From the NCBI GenBank assembly GCA_031411655.1, contig JANOBM010000301.1, positions 1-64,000 of the forward strand: a DNA stretch of 64,000 nt, written 5' to 3'. The notes below the pieces were generated by a model that was given only the letters and a program-made list of their open reading frames with translations, was not told the DNA's origin and ran no database searches. This stretch comes from UBA6163 sp031411655. Its GTDB lineage: Bacteria > Planctomycetota > Planctomycetia > Pirellulales > Pirellulaceae. Position 1 is the first letter of the stretch, and each line of letters opens with the position of its first letter. Shown here in pieces: positions 8,054 through 17,190 of the stretch. Both the position numbers and the translations under genes were made by a program.

Positions 8054-9538
8054 CTAGCTTTGCATCAGTCGCAACAGGGTTTCTCGAACCTGCTGTGGGT
8101 TTGCGTTCGGGTTCCGCTTTTTCGCTTGACCCACGAGCGATCCGATGGCTTGTAATTTCCCACCACGAACGTCAGCGACGATCTGCGGGTTGGATGCTAC
8201 CAATTCTTGACACAGCCCTTCAAGTTCGTTGTTGTCGACCGCCTTGATCCCGAGTGCGGAGATGGCCTCTTCGACAGTGCCGCTGTGATCGAGTAAATGG
8301 GCAAAGACATCGCGGGCACGGGCATTGTCCAGGGTCCCAGACGCAACTCGCTTGAGTAGATCGCCAAGCGACATGGCTGAGACAGGAAACGCTTCGATCG
8401 TCAACTGGCGATCGTTCATCGTTCGCATGACGTCTTGCAATAGCCAACTGCTTGCCCGCCGCCCATCGCCGCTTTCCGCGGCGACGACCTCAAAAAAGGC
8501 GATCATTGCGGTGCCTTGATTGACAATAACATCAGCATCGTAGGGCTTAATGCCGTGCTGTGTCTCCAACCGCTTTCGAACCACAGCGGGAAGTTCACCA
8601 AGGGCCTCGCGGGCGGCTTCGATTTGCGAATCGGGAAGGCAAATGGTCAACAAGTCTGGATCGGGAAAGTATCGATAGTCGGCAGAGAGCTCCTTTTCAC
8701 GCTGTGGGAACGTCTTCTCTCTCGCGTCGTCCCAGCCTCGTGTCGTCTTGGGTTGGTTGTCGATCGTTGCACCGGTCTCTTCCCATGCGAGATATTGCCG
8801 ATCGACCTCATGAAGGATCGCGCGCTCGACGGCACGAAAGCTATTCATGTTCTTGATTTCAACAATGGGTGTGGCCACACGTTTTCCATCAACATCGATG
8901 TGCAAGTTGACGTTCGCATCGACTCGAAGACTGCCTTCTTGCATTTCGCAATCGGACACATCGAGATGGGTCAGAAGTAGCTTGAGCTCGGTAAGAAACG
9001 CTTTCGCCTGAGCGGCGGAGCGCATATCCGGCTGGGTCACGATTTCGAGCAGCGGCGTACCGCAACGATTCAAGTCGATTCGTGAGTCGGCTCGCCCCGA
9101 AGCTTCATCGTGCATGCTCTTCCCGGCGTCCTCTTCGAGATGGGCGCGAACGATCCCGACGCGAAAGCTAGTCGAATCGTCTTCTGGTTCGATCACATCA
9201 AGGAACCCGTCAGCGCAAATTGGCAAGTCGAATTGGCTGATTTGATACCCTTTGGGGAGGTCGGGATAAAAATACTGTTTGCGATCCCACTTCGTTACTG
9301 GTGGGATGGAGCAGTCGAGCGCCAAGCCGGTCCGAATGGCCAACTCAATCGCCCTGCGATTCATTACCGGCAATGCTCCAGGCAACCCAAGGCAGACAGG
9401 GCAGACCTGCGTGTTGGGCGCTGCACCAAACACCGTTTCACAACGACAGAATAGCTTGGTACGAGTTTTGAGTTGCACGTGCACTTCAAGGCCGATGACG
9501 GTTTCGAAATCGCATTTCAATGGAGTGGAATGGATCAT
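8054..9538 (-). CDS. gatB: Asp/Glu-tRNA amidotransferase subunit B
   Basis: This 494-residue protein is a complete GatB. It has the N-terminal VIGLEVHVQLKTRTKLFC, the zinc-type cysteine pattern CRC...CPVC with VCLGLPGALPVMN, the catalytic-domain blocks KQYFYPDLPKGYQISQFD and RIDLNRCGTPLLEIVT, KNMNSFRAVERAI, and a C-terminal tail domain ending RETLLRLMQS. GatB binds mischarged Asp-tRNA(Asn) or Glu-tRNA(Gln) and uses ammonia delivered from GatA to amidate it in the cytoplasm. Its ATG overlaps the gatA stop by four bases (9538-9535). gatC is not in the window. Confidence 0.97.
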   Translation of the reverse strand: MIHSTPLKCDFETVIGLEVHVQLKTRTKLFCRCETVFGAAPNTQVCPVCLGLPGALPVMNRRAIELAIRTGLALDCSIPPVTKWDRKQYFYPDLPKGYQISQFDLPICADGFLDVIEPEDDSTSFRVGIVRAHLEEDAGKSMHDEASGRADSRIDLNRCGTPLLEIVTQPDMRSAAQAKAFLTELKLLLTHLDVSDCEMQEGSLRVDANVNLHIDVDGKRVATPIVEIKNMNSFRAVERAILHEVDRQYLAWEETGATIDNQPKTTRGWDDAREKTFPQREKELSADYRYFPDPDLLTICLPDSQIEAAREALGELPAVVRKRLETQHGIKPYDADVIVNQGTAMIAFFEVVAAESGDGRRASSWLLQDVMRTMNDRQLTIEAFPVSAMSLGDLLKRVASGTLDNARARDVFAHLLDHSGTVEEAISALGIKAVDNNELEGLCQELVASNPQIVADVRGGKLQAIGSLVGQAKKRNPNANPQQVRETLLRLMQS

Positions 9539-11040
9539 CGCGATGGTCGCTTCCTATGGTGATCGGTGACGCTTTGGAAAAAGGCGGCAGCACTCAGCAG
9601 CGCTGACTCATGGAGCGGTGGCGCGTGAAGTTGAATGCCGATAGGAAGGCCGTGTTGGGTTTGGCCTCCGGGGATTGATATCGCCGGCAGTCCAGCCAAA
9701 TTGGCACCGACGGTGAACAGGTCACACAGGTACATTTGAATTGGATCGTCAATCTTTTCACCAAGTCGAAATGCGGGAGTCGGCGTAACGGGCCCAAGGA
9801 GCAGGTCGACATGGCCGAACGCAGCATCGTAATCACCGCGAATCAGGCGTCGTGCCTTGAGGGCTTTTAAGTAATACGCGTCGTAGTAACCGGTGCTGAG
9901 CGCGTAGGTGCCGATCATGATACGGCGCTTGACCTCTGCACCAAAACCCTCGTCTCGGCTACGGCAGTACATCGACAATAGTGATTTCGAGGCTTCGCTA
10001 CTTCGCGATCGGTATCCGTAATGGGCCCCGTCATAGCGCGACAGGTTACTGCTCGCTTCACAGGGTGCGATGACATAATAAGTAGGCACCCCATAACCAC
10101 TGTGAGGCAACGTGACGTCCACTATCGACGCCCCCGCGTCGCGAAAGACCTCGACCGCTGCCTTTACCGATCGCCGCACTTCGTCATCGAGGCCTTCGTG
10201 GTCAATTGCATCCCGAATCAAACCAATCCTCAAGCCACGAACGCTGTTGTGGTTTGAGGCAGCCACGTAGTCATCGACGGGAACGTCAAGCGATGTTGAA
10301 TCTCGCGTTTCATAGCCGCTGATGGCTTGAAGAAGTAGCGCCATGTCTTGGGCATTCCACGCCATCGGGCCGGCTTGGTCGAGACTGCTGGCGAATGCGA
10401 TGAGACCGTATCGGCTGACCCGCCCATAGGTAGGCTTCATGCCGGTGATACCGCAAAATGCGGCGGGTTGGCGAATCGACCCGCCAGTATCGGTGCCGAC
10501 GCTCAAGGGGACGTGCCCTGCGGCTACCGTTGCCGCCGCACCGCCGCTGCTGCCACCGGGTGTGTAATCGCAATTCCAAGGATTCCGTGTGACCCCAAAG
10601 GCGCTGTTTTCGGTGCTCGCGCCCATCGCAAACTCGTCCATGTTTGTCTTACCGACCAGAACCGCATCTGCGGCTCGCAGACGTTCCACGACCGTCGCGT
10701 CGTAAGGTGGGCGGAAGCTTTCGAGCATTTTCGAGGAACATGTCGTCGGCATGTCTCGCGTGCAGAGAACGTCTTTTACGGCTACCGGTATGCCCGCTAG
10801 CGATCCCAGTTTTTCTCCGGCGGCACGACGTCGGTCGATGTCGATGGCGGTCGCGATCGCATTTTCCGCAGCGATGTGGGTGTACGCGTTAATCGTGTCT
10901 TGCGACGCCCGAATCGATTCAAGCGAAGCCGTCGCAATTTGTACTGCTGTCAATTCGCCAGCGGCCTGCAAGCGAAGCAATTCACAAGCCGAATCGAGGG
11001 GGATCGAATAATCCACGGAATAGTCCACGGGCAGATGCAA
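9535..11040 (-). CDS. gatA: Asp/Glu-tRNA amidotransferase subunit A
   Basis: This 501-residue amidase-signature protein has the Ser-cisSer-Lys triad: K89 in PVAVKDVL, S164 in GGSSGGAAA and S188 in TDTGGSIRQPA. Further GatA blocks are VGKTNMDEFAMGASTENSAFG, GMKPTYGRVSRYGLIAFASSLDQ and PTPAFRLGEK. It hydrolyses glutamine and channels ammonia to GatB. The start at 11040 gives about ten residues more than typical N-termini; a later start is possible, but the first strong helix (LDSACELLRLQ) needs most of this. It leads the operon gatA-gatB followed by two membrane-protein genes. Confidence 0.97.
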   Translation of the reverse strand: MHLPVDYSVDYSIPLDSACELLRLQAAGELTAVQIATASLESIRASQDTINAYTHIAAENAIATAIDIDRRRAAGEKLGSLAGIPVAVKDVLCTRDMPTTCSSKMLESFRPPYDATVVERLRAADAVLVGKTNMDEFAMGASTENSAFGVTRNPWNCDYTPGGSSGGAAATVAAGHVPLSVGTDTGGSIRQPAAFCGITGMKPTYGRVSRYGLIAFASSLDQAGPMAWNAQDMALLLQAISGYETRDSTSLDVPVDDYVAASNHNSVRGLRIGLIRDAIDHEGLDDEVRRSVKAAVEVFRDAGASIVDVTLPHSGYGVPTYYVIAPCEASSNLSRYDGAHYGYRSRSSEASKSLLSMYCRSRDEGFGAEVKRRIMIGTYALSTGYYDAYYLKALKARRLIRGDYDAAFGHVDLLLGPVTPTPAFRLGEKIDDPIQMYLCDLFTVGANLAGLPAISIPGGQTQHGLPIGIQLHAPPLHESALLSAAAFFQSVTDHHRKRPSR

Positions 11041-11186
11041 TGGTTAGCGTAGTCGAAGCATTCAGAGGCAATGCGTTCGGGGTAAAGTATGACGCAGGAT
11101 TGTGTAGCAATGTGTCGGAAAGTCCAGCCGTAGGGAAAGGGGGCTCGCGGTGGCCTCACGATCTTTTAAACGCCGATAGTCTACGT

Positions 11187-12482
11187 TCATTCGTGAAACC
11201 AAAACATGGCAATGCAGCCGGCGGGCCCAGCTTTTAAGGACGCCCCGCCACCATGAAGTTTCGCGATTCGCTCGACACGGCAAAGTCCGACACCTAGTCC
11301 ACGTCCAGCCTCTCGGCCACTGAAGTAGGGGTCGAACGCATGGCGAACGGCCTCTTCGCTCAAACCAGGTCCACTATCTCGCACGGTGACGCAGATCGTG
11401 CGGGTCGTTTTAGATGCTTCACGCAGTCGAACGGACAATTCGATGCGCCCGTTACAGCCGATCGCTTCGATCGCATTGCGCACCAGAGCGCGGGTCGCTT
11501 CCGCCAACATCGCCCCATCTGCAAGGGCCCTGATCGGCGTGACAGGTTCGATGACGCGAACGGCAATTCCTCGTTCCAACGTGGTGGCTCGGAGTTGGCA
11601 GGCGATGTTATTTAGAACCGTCCCGAAGTTTACATCCGTCCGGTGAGGTACCGGTGGATGTGCATAGAACATCAGGTCAGCGACCATCTCATGGGCGCGA
11701 TGGGATTGATCGATGATCCGCTGCAAAGAACCCTTGCGCGCTTGGTCACTTTCGTCGCGGAGCAAACCCTGGGCTCGTGCAGAGATATTCGCTAATGGGT
11801 TGTTGATCTCATGGCTAAGTCCGTAGGCGAACTGTTTAATCGATGCCATTTTCGCTTGCTGTAGTGCATCGTCGAACTGTTGATGGATCGCTCGATACCG
11901 ATTAGTCTGTCGCGCCAAGACCGATAGAGGCAGATGGGATTCCGCGTAGTAACCCGCTCCGCCACCGACCATGTTGACAGGACTTGAGGAATTAAAATCG
12001 GTGTCTTCGATCGCTTTGGGCCACTTGCGCTTCATCGAAGCGGCCAGTTTCGGACCGGTAAGTGACAACCACTGGTTCGCACACGGTAGCCACTGCGATG
12101 GTGGCATTTGAAGGAATATCCGATGCAATTCCTGCCAGAGAGGAAGTAACTGCTCACGATGAGTTGGCGAGCCAAGAAATGAGTCACCGCATTGAAATAC
12201 CGATGACAATTGGCTGGTCCAATGACTCGCCAATTGAGTCCAGGTAACAGTTTGTCCGGAATATTCGGGGCCCATGTTGGCCGCGGTGAAAATCGCCAAA
12301 GCTGGATCTTGCCTCAACTGGGCGATGAGACCGTACGGCATTTCGGATGAACCGCTCGAGGCCCGCCTCATTCCGCTCGAGGAAGCCTCAAGCAGCATGG
12401 CGGCGAACAAGTCGGTTGCTGGCCGCGAAAGAGGCAACCAATATCGAATGTCTTTGAAGCGGATAGCCGGCAACCAACTCAT
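11187..12482 (-). CDS. Sensor histidine kinase (soluble, HisKA plus HATPase_c)
   Basis: The 431-residue kinase has no transmembrane segment. Residues 1-200 form an unrecognised N-terminal region, possibly input-sensing and partly Trp/Gln-rich. The H-box is QFAYGLSHEINNPLAN with the phospho-accepting histidine H224. The ATPase domain follows: N-box ALVRNAIEAIG, G1 VRDSGPGLSEEA, the F-box PYFSGREAGRG and G2 GLGVGLCRVERIAKLHGG. It should phosphorylate a response regulator in the cytoplasm. The response regulator gene ends 46 bases upstream on the same strand, so the two are a probable cognate pair transcribed regulator first. The H-box begins SHEINNPLANI, as in NtrB/ZraS-type kinases. Confidence 0.9.
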   Translation of the reverse strand: MSWLPAIRFKDIRYWLPLSRPATDLFAAMLLEASSSGMRRASSGSSEMPYGLIAQLRQDPALAIFTAANMGPEYSGQTVTWTQLASHWTSQLSSVFQCGDSFLGSPTHREQLLPLWQELHRIFLQMPPSQWLPCANQWLSLTGPKLAASMKRKWPKAIEDTDFNSSSPVNMVGGGAGYYAESHLPLSVLARQTNRYRAIHQQFDDALQQAKMASIKQFAYGLSHEINNPLANISARAQGLLRDESDQARKGSLQRIIDQSHRAHEMVADLMFYAHPPVPHRTDVNFGTVLNNIACQLRATTLERGIAVRVIEPVTPIRALADGAMLAEATRALVRNAIEAIGCNGRIELSVRLREASKTTRTICVTVRDSGPGLSEEAVRHAFDPYFSGREAGRGLGVGLCRVERIAKLHGGGASLKAGPAGCIAMFWFHE

Positions 12483-12528
12483 GTGTCACTCACTTGGCTA
12501 CCGCTTCAACCACACAACTCGCTCCCGG

Positions 12529-13122
12529 TTAGCGACCGACAACACTTCCGCGTTCGATTTCCAGCAAATCGCAAGACCGATCGAGCAAATCCTCGACAGC
12601 GAAAGGCTTCTGCATGAAATCGTTCGCCCCAGCGACCTTGAGCGCATCGACTTTGTCCTGCTCGACCATTCCGGAAATACAGAGGATCTTGACCATGTCC
12701 AGAGACGAATCGCTCCGCACCCGGTGGCAAACCTCTTTCCCATTGATGTCGGGGAGCATGACGTCAAGAATCACCAAGTCGGGACGAAATTCCTTCACTC
12801 CCATGCCGGCGTCAAAGCCGTTGTTGACCGTGCGAATCTCAAACCGACCGTCTCGCTGAAAGCCTTCGCTAATCAATTCGACCAAATCCTGGTCGTCGTC
12901 AACGATCAAAAGCTTCTTCTTGCCGCTTTCCAACGCATCGGTCGGAATGCCATTGTCCTTCATGAAGCTGTATAGCTGGTCGCGAGGGATTCGGCGGAAC
13001 CGGCTTCCCGGAACGCGAAAACCCTTCAGTGCACCGTTGTCGAAACAACGAATGATGGTTTGCTGACTTACTTTGCAGATCTTCGCTGCTTCACCGGTGG
13101 TGAAAACCGTTTTCGTGCTCAT
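12529..13122 (-). CDS. Response regulator with N-terminal excisionase-type DNA-binding domain
   Basis: The 197-residue protein has the inverse order of most response regulators. Residues 6-56 are a MerR/excisionase-like winged helix (FTTGEAAKICKVSQQTII...GSRFRRIPRDQL). Residues 69-190 are a complete receiver: acidic pair D75/D76, phospho-acceptor D120 in LVILDVMLPD, switch serine S150 in LCISG and K172 in QKPF. I chose the ATG at 13122 because it starts the HTH domain and GGGAGG lies 12 bases before it; the frame extends to 13170 without support. It probably controls transcription in response to the histidine kinase encoded just downstream. A 17-base inverted repeat at 13156-13172 in its leader could be its own operator. 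Confidence 0.9.
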   Translation of the reverse strand: MSTKTVFTTGEAAKICKVSQQTIIRCFDNGALKGFRVPGSRFRRIPRDQLYSFMKDNGIPTDALESGKKKLLIVDDDQDLVELISEGFQRDGRFEIRTVNNGFDAGMGVKEFRPDLVILDVMLPDINGKEVCHRVRSDSSLDMVKILCISGMVEQDKVDALKVAGANDFMQKPFAVEDLLDRSCDLLEIERGSVVGR

Positions 13123-13155
13123 GACAGAAGTCGTCCTCCCTGCGTGACGAGCCCG

Positions 13156-13172
13156 TTTTGTGTAATACAAAA
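13156..13172. promoter_or_regulatory. Inverted repeat in the response-regulator leader, possible operator
   Basis: The sequence TTTTGTGTAATACAAAA has 6-bp arms (TTTTGT/ACAAAA) around GTAAT. It lies 34 bases upstream of the response regulator ATG. Its size suits a dimeric DNA-binding protein. That it is bound by the regulator itself is a guess. Confidence 0.35.
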
Positions 13173-13421
13173 TCGACGCTTTGGATTCATTTGGCGACCT
13201 CCGCCGCTAGGCGATCTACATGCTTTAAACTGCGTGAAGATCGCAAGCGGCAAGGAACTCCACGTTCCGCTAGATAGCCAATCTTGCCAAGCCCGCAGAA
13301 TATACCCATCTTGCATGGTAGGTCAACGTCGATTTAATCACATTCGCGCCGGGGTTGATAAAGTTTGCGATATTCGACGGTCAGAGCCCATTTCGGACAT
13401 CGCACCGTTAAAAAAAAACAA

Positions 13422-16400
13422 TCATTCCGCTTGCCTTCTGAGCATCATCAGCAGGTCTACATTGGACAGTTTTGCCGCAGCGGCGGTACCCGCAAGGACC
13501 CCATCAACAAGGTCCCGCTTGGTTTCATGAAGTGAAAGGATTTCTTCTTCGATGGTTCCTCGAGCGACAATTCGATAAACCATCACCGGCTTTTCCTGGC
13601 CAATGCGGTGGGCGCGGTCGGTCGCCTGGTCTTCGACCGCTGGATTCCACCATGGATCCATGTGAATCACATAGTCTGCGGCGGTTAGATTCAGACCAGT
13701 GCCTCCCGCCTTCAGGGAGATCAGAAACACATTTGCGTTGCCATTTTGGAAATCGTCCACCCGCTCTTGCCTCGCGGCCGCTGGCGTTGAGCCATCCAAA
13801 TATTCGTAGGTCACTCCGCGTTCTTCGAACGCTTTGCGAATCAAAGCCAAGTGCTCGGTGAATTGGCTGAAGACCAACGCTCGGTGTCCTTCTTCCTTCA
13901 GTCCATCGATCGTTTCACAGAGTTGGTCGAGTTTCGCGGACGAGCCGGTCCACTGCTTATTGACGATGCCTGGATGGCAGGCAAATTGGCGGAGGCGAGT
14001 GAGCAGGGCGAGCAACTTGAATCGCTGGTCCTGTATCTGCGGCAGGGATGCGATGCTGTCGATTTCGCCAATGGCCGACAGCCGGACACGGTCGTATTGA
14101 TCCCTTTCCTCGGGGCTGAGATCGACGTACATCGTCATCTCGGTCCGCGGGGGAAGTTCCGTCAGGACCTGTGACTTGGAACGTCGAAGTATGAATGGTT
14201 TGAGGCGATGAGAGAGCGAAATTCGGGCATCCTCATCATCATGTTTCTCGATGGCGGTAGCGTATCGCTTGCGAAACTGCTCCCAGCCTCCAAACACGCC
14301 GGGTGAGACCAGATGGAATAGGCTCCAAAGTTCGCCTAAGTGGTTTTCGACCGGTGTTCCTGTCAAAGCTACTGTCCATTTCGACTTCAAATTGGAAAGC
14401 GCGAGTGATGTTTTGCTACGGCTGTTTTTGACGGCTTGTGCCTCGTCCAATACGACGGTGCCCCATGCCACGCCACTGAGAGCCTTCTCGTCACGAAGCG
14501 CCAAACCGTAACTGCAGACGACGAGGTCGCCTGGACCGATCCCACTCAGGAATTCTTGGCGATCGGTTTCGCGGTAAAGGTGAACGTTGAGCGCAGGCGC
14601 GAACTTCTCCGCTTCGCGCGCCCAATTGAAGCCGACCGATGTCGGCGCGACGACCAGTGCTGGGCCTTCGTTCATACGATCCAGTAGTACGGCGAGAGTT
14701 TGTATGGTTTTTCCCAGTCCCATATCGTCCGCAAGCACACCGCCGACGCCCCACTCCGCTAGCCGTCTGAGCCATTTGTAACCTTCGACTTGATAGTCTC
14801 GCAATTCTGCTTGAAGGCCTTTCGGAACAACCGGGTCAATCGTTTCGGCGCGGTGGAGTCGAGCGAGGCACTGGTGCCAATTTTTGGTTGCATTGACTTC
14901 CACATCACCATTCATCAATTCGCGGATTGCTGGAGCTGCTGTCGCGTCAAGCGTTAGCGTCTTTCGATCCGAATGCGTCGCATCGCGAAGCTTGAGTAAG
15001 CTTGCCCGCAGATCTTGGCTGACTCTCGCCCATTGTCCATCACCGATTCGAACGAAGTCACCCTGGATCGAGTCCTCGTTCGAATGGGAAAGGTTTTGCA
15101 GTACCTGATCCAGCGGCATCGACTGATTCCCGAAATCGCATTGCCCACTGATTCCAAACCAATTTCGTTTGCTGGTGATGTCAACTCGTACATTTTTGCT
15201 CGACAATCGTCCGAGCACGGTGAGAGGCTTTTCACTGGTCTTATCCCAAAGTACTTCAATTTCATCGGTGTTGTCTTGAAGCTTTTCAAGCAAGTGAAGT
15301 CCCGCCATGAAATCGTCAATCTTGCCAGTCCATGCGTTGGCCGCATCCGCACGAATACCCAGTTTCGCAGCGATTTTTCCCGCTTGTTGTGTTTCAGCGA
15401 CCAGGTCACGCCTTCGCTGGATTGGCTTGCCATCGGCTTGATCCGCGCGAATCGCTGGTGGGCAGCCAGGACGCATCAGAGGGCCATCGCCAAGGCGAAC
15501 ACGTAGGCCATAGTCGAGCGTTCCATCTGGCCTTGAACGCAACAAAACTGCTTGCTTGGGCGTTTCCTGTACGACGGGACCGCCAAGTGAATCGTCAATG
15601 AGAACCGAGTACGACTTTTGCAATTGACGGGCGAGTTGGACGACCCTCTCACGATGGTCGAGGCCGAGGCTGGGCGTCTTTGTCAATGATTGAATAACCT
15701 TCAACATGCCGGGTACCAGTGTCCCGTACCAGATCGTCGGCGACATCGCATCGACCGTCACCATATGGCCTTCCGAACCAACCGTTTCACCATCAATGAC
15801 GCGCCCCGTTTCGTCGCTTAGACGGAACGACAAACGACCGTTTACCAGAGTCAGATAGATAAAGTACGCACGTTCTTTCACCAAACAAGGAAGGTCGTTG
15901 AGCAACACATTGGGTTCGCCTACCAATCGCTCAATCGCCACCAAGCCATTGAGGTCCCAACTGGTTCGATAGCTATATGGCTGGTTGACGAGCTGTATCT
16001 GGTCGATCACTTCCTGGTCGGCGTTGGAAAGCACCAATCCCTTATCATGCTTCAATCGCTCGAGCGAAACCTTTCGTCCTTTGGTAAATCCGCCACCACG
16101 CTTCTTTTGTTGTTGCACGATGGGTTCCAGATCGATGGTTCCCTTCGAAGCTCTCACGTTCCAGACGACTCGTTCGTGCGTCGCCTCCATTGCATCTGGC
16201 AGTCCAAACTCAATCGCTGCATCGAGGCGTCTCACTGACAGGAGCAATTGTTCAAGCTGCTGCACTGTTTTGTTATCGGAATCGAACTTGAAGCTGGTTC
16301 GGTCCGGCGTCCCGGGAGCAAATCGTTCTTCGTTGACTTGCCTTCGAAATTCGGATTCGGGATCGTGCAGCTCCCTGCGTAGGAAAGTGACTGCTGCACT

Positions 16401-16802
16401 GACATGGCGACAAGGCCGCTCGCCCGACGAGGCCTCACAGGAGCATCCTGCTGGCGGCATGGAGGCGGTTGAATCGACAAATACCTTATAAACCTCGCCG
16501 CGGTCCGTGCAGGTCAGATGAACCTCGCCTTTCCGAAAAACAGCAGTGACGATGAACTTAGGTGGAACTGCTCCCTGTGACTCGAAGAACACAGGAGGGA
16601 TCATGCGCTTTACGTCGCCAAGGCCTTCGTGCCATGCTTCCGACCTCAAGGACTTTGTTTTTGGTCCCGGGAGCGAAGACGCTAGATCCAGAATGTGCGA
16701 CAGCATGCCCTGCAGGCCCTGGCCCGCACCAGGTGTTAGCTTGGGGGCAGATGCCGATTCCCCGGTTCTTCTTCGCGGTCGTCGAGGCAGGTTTTTACCC
16801 AT
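13422..16802 (-). CDS. SNF2-family ATPase/helicase with SWIM zinc finger
   Basis: The protein has 1126 residues. The N-terminal basic tail is followed by a SWIM finger (C120, C122, C131, H133) and a middle region of bacterial SNF2 type. The C-terminal Swi2/Snf2 ATPase has ELRDYQVEGYKWL, motif I DDMGLGKTIQT, motif II VVLDEAQAVKN, motif III ALTGTPVENHL, SLKAGGTGLNLTAADYVIHMDPWWNPAVE and motif VI QATDRAHRIGQ. It should translocate on double-stranded DNA and remodel protein-DNA complexes, for example in transcription recycling or repair. I chose the ATG at 16802 because AAAAGGA lies 7 bases before it and the sequence becomes protein-like there; the frame continues upstream to 16976 without such features. 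It stands alone, with a T-rich run just after its stop. Confidence 0.93.
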   Translation of the reverse strand: MGKNLPRRPRRRTGESASAPKLTPGAGQGLQGMLSHILDLASSLPGPKTKSLRSEAWHEGLGDVKRMIPPVFFESQGAVPPKFIVTAVFRKGEVHLTCTDRGEVYKVFVDSTASMPPAGCSCEASSGERPCRHVSAAVTFLRRELHDPESEFRRQVNEERFAPGTPDRTSFKFDSDNKTVQQLEQLLLSVRRLDAAIEFGLPDAMEATHERVVWNVRASKGTIDLEPIVQQQKKRGGGFTKGRKVSLERLKHDKGLVLSNADQEVIDQIQLVNQPYSYRTSWDLNGLVAIERLVGEPNVLLNDLPCLVKERAYFIYLTLVNGRLSFRLSDETGRVIDGETVGSEGHMVTVDAMSPTIWYGTLVPGMLKVIQSLTKTPSLGLDHRERVVQLARQLQKSYSVLIDDSLGGPVVQETPKQAVLLRSRPDGTLDYGLRVRLGDGPLMRPGCPPAIRADQADGKPIQRRRDLVAETQQAGKIAAKLGIRADAANAWTGKIDDFMAGLHLLEKLQDNTDEIEVLWDKTSEKPLTVLGRLSSKNVRVDITSKRNWFGISGQCDFGNQSMPLDQVLQNLSHSNEDSIQGDFVRIGDGQWARVSQDLRASLLKLRDATHSDRKTLTLDATAAPAIRELMNGDVEVNATKNWHQCLARLHRAETIDPVVPKGLQAELRDYQVEGYKWLRRLAEWGVGGVLADDMGLGKTIQTLAVLLDRMNEGPALVVAPTSVGFNWAREAEKFAPALNVHLYRETDRQEFLSGIGPGDLVVCSYGLALRDEKALSGVAWGTVVLDEAQAVKNSRSKTSLALSNLKSKWTVALTGTPVENHLGELWSLFHLVSPGVFGGWEQFRKRYATAIEKHDDEDARISLSHRLKPFILRRSKSQVLTELPPRTEMTMYVDLSPEERDQYDRVRLSAIGEIDSIASLPQIQDQRFKLLALLTRLRQFACHPGIVNKQWTGSSAKLDQLCETIDGLKEEGHRALVFSQFTEHLALIRKAFEERGVTYEYLDGSTPAAARQERVDDFQNGNANVFLISLKAGGTGLNLTAADYVIHMDPWWNPAVEDQATDRAHRIGQEKPVMVYRIVARGTIEEEILSLHETKRDLVDGVLAGTAAAAKLSNVDLLMMLRRQAE

Positions 16803-17190
16803 CGAAACATCCTTTTTTCTGTGTTCGCTGTGGCCGACGCATCGGGCGAAAGAAATGATTGAGAACCGGTAGCAAAAAAGATAATCGATCGGCCGTTCTC
16901 TGGGCAGGTTGCTCGTCCTGCTGGCGTTGAAGATGAATCGAATCAAAGAGTGGCTCGCTCGAACCCGTGGGAGCACGCGGGCTCGAGCGAGTGCTCCAGT
17001 CGATTGTCAGCAAATGGCTAGCGATCGATGCCTCCGATTCCTAGGCGGCGGACCACCTCAGCTTTGTACGGCTAAGGTTTTCTGTTTCTCGCTGGAGCTG
17101 CTGCTGTCTTCGCGAGAAAGAGGCTACCAGCGCGACTTGTGCCGCGCTTGCCAGTGCTAGATCTTACCCGTTAACGGTCGCATCTACGCA
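16803..17190. other. Intergenic region with one hairpin
   Basis: These 388 bases separate the helicase start from the stop of the next beta-propeller gene, both on the minus strand. No gene with family support is visible. A hairpin with 16-bp imperfect arms is at 16954-16991, listed separately. The helicase promoter should be in the left half. Confidence 0.6.
16954..16991. terminator. Strong imperfect hairpin, possible terminator of the beta-propeller gene
   Basis: The arm ctcgctcgaacccgtg (16954-16969) pairs with cgcgggctcgagcgag (16976-16991) with two mismatches and a 6-base loop. It lies about 200 bases beyond the stop of the 461-residue gene on its strand. There is no T tract, so it could equally be a REP-type palindrome. 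Confidence 0.35.

Noticed and set aside
16803..16976. N-terminal extension of the SNF2 gene by 58 codons
   Set aside because: The extension is not protein-like for this family, and the ATG at 16802 has AAAAGGA at the right distance.
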